Positions 23,365 to 28,623 of a stretch of DNA of 28,623 bases are shown here, piece by piece. The translations under genes were made by a program, and so were the position numbers. The stretch is taken from the NCBI GenBank assembly GCA_011365025.1, contig RDOF01000033.1, positions 1 through 28,623 of the forward strand, read 5' to 3'. Each line of letters begins with the position of its first letter. The stretch's first letter is position 1. The stretch comes from Candidatus Thorarchaeota archaeon (lineage in GTDB: Archaea > Asgardarchaeota > Thorarchaeia > Thorarchaeales > Thorarchaeaceae). The notes under the pieces are model-generated. The model searched no databases. It was not told the origin of the DNA and was given only the letters and a program-made list of their open reading frames with translations.

Positions 23365-25107
23365 CTAGACCAAAGGAGATCCAGTTGTCAATATCCATGC
23401 GATGATGAATGATCCAAGAAGCACAGCTGGCCAAAGGCTTCTCTTTCTAGTAAATGAATACCCTATCATTACGGTGGAAAGCACATTTCCAATCAGCAGC
23501 TGAATCATTAGCACCCCTAGAAGCACGCTGGATGTATTCACGATACCAAGTGCTAGAGATCCGAAAACAAGGGCTAGAATGAAGAATCCAGCAGGCACAA
23601 TCTTTTTTGTCAGAATGCCTAGGACTTGCATCATCTCTGTGACTGCACTTGGTGATTCTTCCTTTCGGACAAGTGTTTCTATCCAAGCGGCGTCAACCCA
23701 GAGGAAGGGAATTGCAACTATAGATAAAGCAACCAGATTCAGTGCTCGTTGGCCCACCGGAAATCGGAGGAGCATCAATGTATTCAACGGCCCTGTGCCA
23801 AAAGGCAAGCTGACCAGCAGGATCAAAGCAAGCATCCAGCCGACGCAAAAAATGACTGGGACAACTATGCGCAGTGTTCCCCTAACAAGGTTCAGGTGAG
23901 AACCATACACGGGTTTCGTTTCAAGGAAGCCTCTCGTCTGGCCTTGCCACCCAATTCCTTTTATCCGGAGCCCAGCCATTATCACGGAATATGAAATGAA
24001 GAATATGCCAATGCCGGAAAGATCCATTCCTCCTATCCAATAGAGCCCAACACTTTCCAATCCAATTCCTACGTAGCCACAGAGGGCTAAGATTGCAACG
24101 AATAGGAGGCCCGCGGAAACATCTGCAGCAACTCGTTTCTTCCTGTCTTCCGTGAATTCATGAATCCGCTTAGACACTTGGAGTCGATTTGAGGGCAACA
24201 GCTCGGTGCTTAGGACAAAGAGCGGGATTGTTAGGGCAAGGAATGAAAAAGTGCCCATCACAATACCAAGAGTCTTCATCTCGAAGATTGTGATATCTGC
24301 GGGCAGAGTTGTAGGGGGTCTTGGTACACCCTGCAGGGAGCTTATCATCCAAGCAACACTCTCCTCTACAATCTTCCTATTTGTTGCTTCACCGACATGG
24401 TTGGTATTGGCAAAGACCGCTCGATATGCATCTCCTGCGTCGAATGAACCGTACGTTACTTCTGACGCTGCCGTTTCATTGCCAGTTAGTCTCCTGAGCA
24501 CTTCCAAGATCTCAGGAGGGTGAACAATTTCATCACACATACCAGAGGCCAGCAGTAGATTTCCTGGATACTCATCAATTGTATCCAACCAGACCGGCCC
24601 GACCCCGACAAGTGCAGTTGGTTGCTGCTGCAGCTCATACATAGCAAGGCCGACGTGAAATCCCACAGAGTGTCCAATGACCCCGTAAATGCTGTTGCTT
24701 ATCCAGCTATACCTGTCTCTAGCAAACTCTAGTGCGGCACGACAGTCCTCCGCCAGAAGCGTGTAGTTGGAGAGGTCGAACGGCAATGTCGACTCTCCGT
24801 GTCCTGGGAGGTCAACAGAAATCACCGTGAAATCTCGTCTGGCCAGTTCGATATTGAACGCGAACATGCCTTCTTTGGTTCCGCTTGCTCCATGAATCGT
24901 CAGGACAACTGGTAGAAATCCCTCATAGGTTCGCGTTCTCGGTGAGTACATGGTGAAGTTGACAGGTCGGCCTGCAGCGGTTTCAGTACCGTGTCTTTCT
25001 ACTAATAGGGTGCCGTATCCCCGCTCTGTTGCCCAAGAGAGGTAGAGGGAGGACATTGTGAGTATGGAAAGCACAACAACAAGATATGCTAGATATCGCC
25101 TCTCCAC
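23365..25107 (-). CDS. Alpha/beta hydrolase fused to a polytopic membrane domain
   Basis: A 580-residue protein. Residues 6-24 are a signal anchor. Residues 40-260 form an alpha/beta hydrolase: oxyanion HGASG (72-76), VDLPGHGES, nucleophile elbow G145-H-S147-V-G149, acid D192 in CDEIVHP and catalytic His H237 in NTNHVGEA. Residues 280-575 contain about eight membrane helices. With the hydrolase between the N-terminal helix and the membrane domain, it probably faces outward and acts on esters, lipids or peptides at the cell surface. The start is GTG at 25107, with GGGTGAG upstream. Its stop lies 5 bases from that of the convergent peptide-binding gene, and its 5' end is divergent from the giant beta-helix gene. 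The substrate is unknown. Confidence 0.85.
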   Translation of the reverse strand: MERRYLAYLVVVLSILTMSSLYLSWATERGYGTLLVERHGTETAAGRPVNFTMYSPRTRTYEGFLPVVLTIHGASGTKEGMFAFNIELARRDFTVISVDLPGHGESTLPFDLSNYTLLAEDCRAALEFARDRYSWISNSIYGVIGHSVGFHVGLAMYELQQQPTALVGVGPVWLDTIDEYPGNLLLASGMCDEIVHPPEILEVLRRLTGNETAASEVTYGSFDAGDAYRAVFANTNHVGEATNRKIVEESVAWMISSLQGVPRPPTTLPADITIFEMKTLGIVMGTFSFLALTIPLFVLSTELLPSNRLQVSKRIHEFTEDRKKRVAADVSAGLLFVAILALCGYVGIGLESVGLYWIGGMDLSGIGIFFISYSVIMAGLRIKGIGWQGQTRGFLETKPVYGSHLNLVRGTLRIVVPVIFCVGWMLALILLVSLPFGTGPLNTLMLLRFPVGQRALNLVALSIVAIPFLWVDAAWIETLVRKEESPSAVTEMMQVLGILTKKIVPAGFFILALVFGSLALGIVNTSSVLLGVLMIQLLIGNVLSTVMIGYSFTRKRSLWPAVLLGSFIIAWILTTGSPLV

Positions 25108-25220
25108 TCAATCTCACCCAGACCAATTCTTTTCTTTTTTTGATTACGGCCAATTATTGGCTAATTCATTAAACTTGCTCTTTTGCATTGTTCCTAATGA
25201 AGTTTCTAAGAAATCGGAAG

Positions 25221-25229
25221 AAATATACC
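25221..25229 (+). promoter_or_regulatory. TATA box of the giant beta-helix gene
   Basis: AAATATACC preceded by CGGAAG, which could act as the TFB recognition element, 36-44 bases before the ATG at 25265. It lies in the 157-base divergent spacer 25108-25264, which also contains a T-rich run near 25130 and no other recognised feature. Confidence 0.5.
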
Positions 25230-25264
25230 TTTGAAGCGGCAGCTGGCTTCAATGGGGCAGCGTT

Positions 25265-28200
25265 ATGAGGATGTCAAAGAAGCCAACAATTCTGCTGGTG
25301 CTCAGTGTTCTCTTAGGAAGTATAACACTTAACGTAATTTCTGGCAACATTGGATTGGGAATGTATCATCCAAGCATAACTACTCTAGTTGCGCCTGCTA
25401 CTGATGACTTTGTGGCACACGACCCAATAATAATTGAAGGCGATGATGACTTCATTGACCAAGGATGGCCTGGTGCAGGAAGTGAGGCTGACCCGTTTGT
25501 GATAGAAGGTCTAAACATTACCAACTTTGAGGGAGCCCTATGGATATCAAATACTGAATCCCATCTTATAATACGCAATTGCGTGTTGTCCTCTTTTGAT
25601 CCAGGCATGGATATACACGGAGGTTGGTCTGCCACCTTAACGAATGTTGGAAATCTGACAATCCAATCTACCAATATCTATACTGCTCTCTTTACTTCTT
25701 GCAGCGATGTTACACTCCTCGATATCACTTCTTCATGGCTGGTTAGATTCATCGATTCTTCCGATTGCGAAATTACTTCTTCTGAATTGGAGTATGGTAT
25801 TGCATTTCAAGGGGCAAATCAAAATATCATGCTCAGTGATAATGAAATCGCAGGAGGCGTGAACCTTCAGAATACCATCAATTGCACCATTGAGGGCAAT
25901 GTGTTTTGCAATACCTATGATGCGTTGCAGCTCCGCTATTCGGAGGACATCAAGGTTCTCAATAATATCTTCCTGAATTACTCGTCGGAAGGCATCTTTG
26001 TGTACTATTCTGTTGATTGTCTGATTCGCAACAACACCCTAACCGATAATGGCTTTGGTGAGATGAATGACCCGAATTTTAGTGACAGAAGTGTAATGTT
26101 CGCGCAGGCGACGAACTGCACAATGGTGAATAATTCCATAGGAAAAGCAGGTTTCAGAATTGATGGCTACTATGAGCACTTCAAGCACGCAATTGAGAAT
26201 AACACGATAGAAGGAAAGAAACTAGGATATTTCTGGAATGTATCAAAGGAATTTATTGATGCCAGCGAATATGGCCAGATCATTCTTATTGAATGCGATG
26301 AAATAGAGGTGACAAATGGATACTTTGATGGAGTTTATACGCCAATTCAGCTGTTTTGGTCTCAAGACAATATCATAGCAAACTGCACTGCTGTCAATAG
26401 TCAGTACGGTTTTTTTGACGACCACATGCTAAACACATCAATTGTGAATTGCACTTTCGAATCCTGCGATCGCGGAGCTTTAATCGCAAGCAGTGCCAAT
26501 TCAATGATTCTGAATTCAACTTTCTATGAATGTGATGAGGGAATTGAGTTAGTTTATGGCAGTGGAATGAGTGTGCTAAATTGCACCTTACTGGATAATG
26601 AATATGGATTGAAGATTACTGACCACTACAACGGCAATTTCAGCAATAATTCCTTCACTAACTGTGGTTTCTTCGTAAGTCGCTCTGGACTAGGAGGATA
26701 TCAGCACACAATGGAGAACAACACTGTGAACGGAAAGGAATTGGGGTATTTCTGGGATGTACGGAACCTTACTATCGATTGTAGCTCCTTTGGCCAGATT
26801 GTAATAGCTGACAGCACAAATGTGACAGTTGAGAATGGGCATTTCTGGAAGAATTCAATTGCGGTGCAGGTCGCCTTTTGCCTAAATTGTACAATCAGTA
26901 ACCTAAGCATTGACGATACTATAAGCGGAATAGTATTGATTAACACGGAGAATTGCACTGTGGATAGATGCAATTTGACCAATATAGGCTCCAGCGGAAT
27001 CTCCGTTGCCGGTGTTGGCGACGTTGTGAGTAGCAACATCCTGTTCAAACTTGCAGTTGGTTTCAGCTCGGATTGTGCTATTTCAGCCCAAGGTGAAAAT
27101 GCGTTCTACGACCCGAGTCTATGCACTGTGGTAAATAACACTATATCCGGCTTCAGATTGGGCATTGCCCTAAATTCTGAAAACTCGATAGCCTTCAACA
27201 ATACTGTTTCTAAATGTGATATAGGATTTGGTGCATCACCAGGAGTAAGGATTCTTAATAATACTCTACGAAACAACCAGGGGGCCATTAGCCCAAGCGA
27301 CAATTGCACTATTGTAGGTAACTATTTCGAGAATTCCACCGAGGTTTTTACTATGAATCAAGGCCACAATGTAGAATTCTGCTGCAATACCGTTGTCGAT
27401 TGTGAAGTAGGAATGTGGGTTCCCGGCAAGAATTGCACAATCAGGGATAATGTCCTAATCAACACTGCACTCAGACTTGGTGGATCCATTGAATGGTTCG
27501 TGAATGAAATAGAAGGCAACACTGTTAATGGCAAGCCACTGGGATTCATATGGAATGCGACATCGGTATCCTTTGACCTAAGTGATTATGGACAACTTAT
27601 TCTAGTAAATGGATCTGGCCTTCTTGTGACCGCAGAAGATCCTATCGACTCTTTTGCAGGTGTTCACATAGCATACTCTCAAGACTGCCTTGTTACTGGG
27701 ATTGACTTTGCAAATTCGTTTGGAGTACAAGTCCAGGTTTCACAATCCGAGAATGTCATAATTAGCTCCGTTCAAGTTACAGATTCTGAATACCCAATCC
27801 TTGTTCACAGCACATCGAATTCCGAAATTTCCGAAAATACCATCAAGAATAGTGAGGAGAGTATTCAAGTGCGTTACTGCTCGAGTATAGCAATGCACGG
27901 CAATCTGATAGAGAGCTGTCAGAGGGGTGTGTATACTGCTAACAGTGATGGCACTAGGATATACAATAATCACATTGCTAACTGCTCCTATCATGGCATA
28001 ACCATTGAAGACTCACTTGGTGTAGAGATATCTCAAAACACTATCATTGAAAACGAAGAAGATGGCCTTAGTATATTGCCTGACTGCGACAATTTTCTGA
28101 TTCTTGAGAATACAGTTAACAACAACACGCGAAATGGCATCTCGCTAAACTTTCCAGAGTACCCTTGGGGTCCACAGCCAATTGATAATGGTTCAATGGT

Positions 28201-28623
28201 GGGTAATGTCGTCTACTACAATGGAGGGAAAGGGATTTACCTTCATGAATTCGCCACCAACATATCAATCTACGGCAATGGGATCGGATGGAATGAAGAC
28301 GGAAATGCTTGGGGCACGGATGAAGACTCTGATAACCTGTGGGATGATGGGGTTAGCAAAGGCAATTATTGGAGCGATTTTTCAGGCCAAGGCACCTACC
28401 CAATCCCAGGCGGAGGTGTGGATAGATTTCCTAGGACGATTCCTTTCTTGAATAGTCCCGCTGATATAGAATGCGAAGAGGGCTCAACCGGAAATACTAT
28501 CGAGTGGGTTTCCGAAGGAGTTCAACTTCACCACTATGACATCTATTTCAATGGTGAATTCAATGAATCAATTGACTGGGCATCCGGAATAATCGAAATA
28601 TCAGTGGATGAGCTCGGCATTGG
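25265..28623 (+). CDS. Giant secreted right-handed beta-helix surface protein (3' partial)
   Basis: The frame is open from ATG 25265 to the window end (1119 codons), without a stop. An ATG two codons later (25271) is an equal start candidate. Residues 1-28 form a signal peptide. The cap motif PIIIEGDDDF, WPGAGS, PFVIEGLNI matches that of the protein at 2046. The next roughly 950 residues are beta-helix turns with dozens of N-x-T/S sequons and NCTI/NNT-type motifs, so heavy N-glycosylation is likely. Three copies of a unit starting I/M-E-N-N-T and containing GK-x-LG(Y/F)-x-W begin at residues 310, 483 and 749. GNYWSDF (1033-1039) and YPIPGGGVDRFP close the helix. At 1063, NSPADIECEEGSTGNTIEW begins an Ig-like module cut by the window edge. 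A Thr stalk and helix are expected further on. It may bind or cleave polysaccharide; no catalytic site is visible. Confidence 0.88.
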   Translation, partial: MRMSKKPTILLVLSVLLGSITLNVISGNIGLGMYHPSITTLVAPATDDFVAHDPIIIEGDDDFIDQGWPGAGSEADPFVIEGLNITNFEGALWISNTESHLIIRNCVLSSFDPGMDIHGGWSATLTNVGNLTIQSTNIYTALFTSCSDVTLLDITSSWLVRFIDSSDCEITSSELEYGIAFQGANQNIMLSDNEIAGGVNLQNTINCTIEGNVFCNTYDALQLRYSEDIKVLNNIFLNYSSEGIFVYYSVDCLIRNNTLTDNGFGEMNDPNFSDRSVMFAQATNCTMVNNSIGKAGFRIDGYYEHFKHAIENNTIEGKKLGYFWNVSKEFIDASEYGQIILIECDEIEVTNGYFDGVYTPIQLFWSQDNIIANCTAVNSQYGFFDDHMLNTSIVNCTFESCDRGALIASSANSMILNSTFYECDEGIELVYGSGMSVLNCTLLDNEYGLKITDHYNGNFSNNSFTNCGFFVSRSGLGGYQHTMENNTVNGKELGYFWDVRNLTIDCSSFGQIVIADSTNVTVENGHFWKNSIAVQVAFCLNCTISNLSIDDTISGIVLINTENCTVDRCNLTNIGSSGISVAGVGDVVSSNILFKLAVGFSSDCAISAQGENAFYDPSLCTVVNNTISGFRLGIALNSENSIAFNNTVSKCDIGFGASPGVRILNNTLRNNQGAISPSDNCTIVGNYFENSTEVFTMNQGHNVEFCCNTVVDCEVGMWVPGKNCTIRDNVLINTALRLGGSIEWFVNEIEGNTVNGKPLGFIWNATSVSFDLSDYGQLILVNGSGLLVTAEDPIDSFAGVHIAYSQDCLVTGIDFANSFGVQVQVSQSENVIISSVQVTDSEYPILVHSTSNSEISENTIKNSEESIQVRYCSSIAMHGNLIESCQRGVYTANSDGTRIYNNHIANCSYHGITIEDSLGVEISQNTIIENEEDGLSILPDCDNFLILENTVNNNTRNGISLNFPEYPWGPQPIDNGSMVGNVVYYNGGKGIYLHEFATNISIYGNGIGWNEDGNAWGTDEDSDNLWDDGVSKGNYWSDFSGQGTYPIPGGGVDRFPRTIPFLNSPADIECEEGSTGNTIEWVSEGVQLHHYDIYFNGEFNESIDWASGIIEISVDELGI
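26192..27610 (+). repeat. Three dispersed beta-helix repeat units in the giant protein
   Basis: Units begin at 26192, 26711 and 27509. Each encodes ENNTIEGKKLGYFW-like sequence (second ENNTVNGKELGYFW, third EGNTVNGKPLGFIW), then 10-11 residues, then (Y/F)GQ-I/L-I/V-L. Spacing is 519 and 798 bases. Conservation is clear in protein but weak in DNA, so the duplications are old. Confidence 0.65.

Noticed and set aside
25366..28000. Series of minus-strand frames across the giant beta-helix gene
   Set aside because: The plus-strand frame is open across the full 3.3 kb with signal peptide and beta-helix motifs; the minus-strand frames are short and lack features.

Overview
The window looks like a chromosomal segment of an Asgard archaeon, most likely Thorarchaeota-like. 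This is a judgement from gene content, not a phylogeny. It rests on an archaeal-type threonyl-tRNA synthetase with the D-aminoacyl-tRNA-deacylase-like editing domain, a Ras/Rab/Arf-like small GTPase beside a probable longin-like protein, TATA-type promoters, and many large secreted proteins that end in a threonine stalk, one membrane helix and a short basic tail.

Layout. 1-741: C-terminal end of a membrane-anchored surface protein. 763-1855 (minus): a two-gene iron-sulfur operon. 2046-3062: a secreted right-handed beta-helix protein. 3235-7011 (plus): small GTPase, small Zn-ribbon-like protein, longin/roadblock-like protein, a roughly 14-helix membrane protein and a 7-helix membrane protein. 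7043-8464 (minus): a flavin disulfide oxidoreductase with a His-rich tail. 8629-8880: a decayed fragment of a peptide-binding protein. 8984-10957: an apparently solitary beta-class DNA methyltransferase. 11429-13816: a peptide-binding-like surface protein whose two halves appear in permuted order. 13887-21245: housekeeping metabolism (thrS, a saccharopine-dehydrogenase-like enzyme, tldD, tldE, threonine ammonia-lyase). 21323-23359: a second, normally ordered peptide-binding protein with the same stalk and anchor. 23365-25107 (minus): an alpha/beta hydrolase fused to a polytopic membrane domain. 25265 to the window end: a very large beta-helix surface protein, cut by the window edge.

Two themes stand out. 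The first is a cell-surface toolkit: the proteins at 1, 11429, 21323 and 25265 share interchangeable parts (an Ig-like module of about 85-90 residues, a Thr stalk, a C-terminal helix with an Arg/Lys tail, a beta-helix N-terminal cap and a GNYWSD motif). It includes a permuted binding protein and the broken remnant of a relative. These probably bind or process peptides or glycans outside the cell; no ABC permease genes are present in the window. The second is a compact cluster in which a eukaryote-like small GTPase sits beside a longin-like protein and two uncharacterised polytopic membrane proteins. This is the best candidate here for an undescribed system, possibly GTPase-regulated membrane function, but that is inference from proximity and fold resemblance only.

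No tRNA, rRNA, CRISPR array, transposase or integrase was recognised. Several genes appear to start with GTG or TTG.
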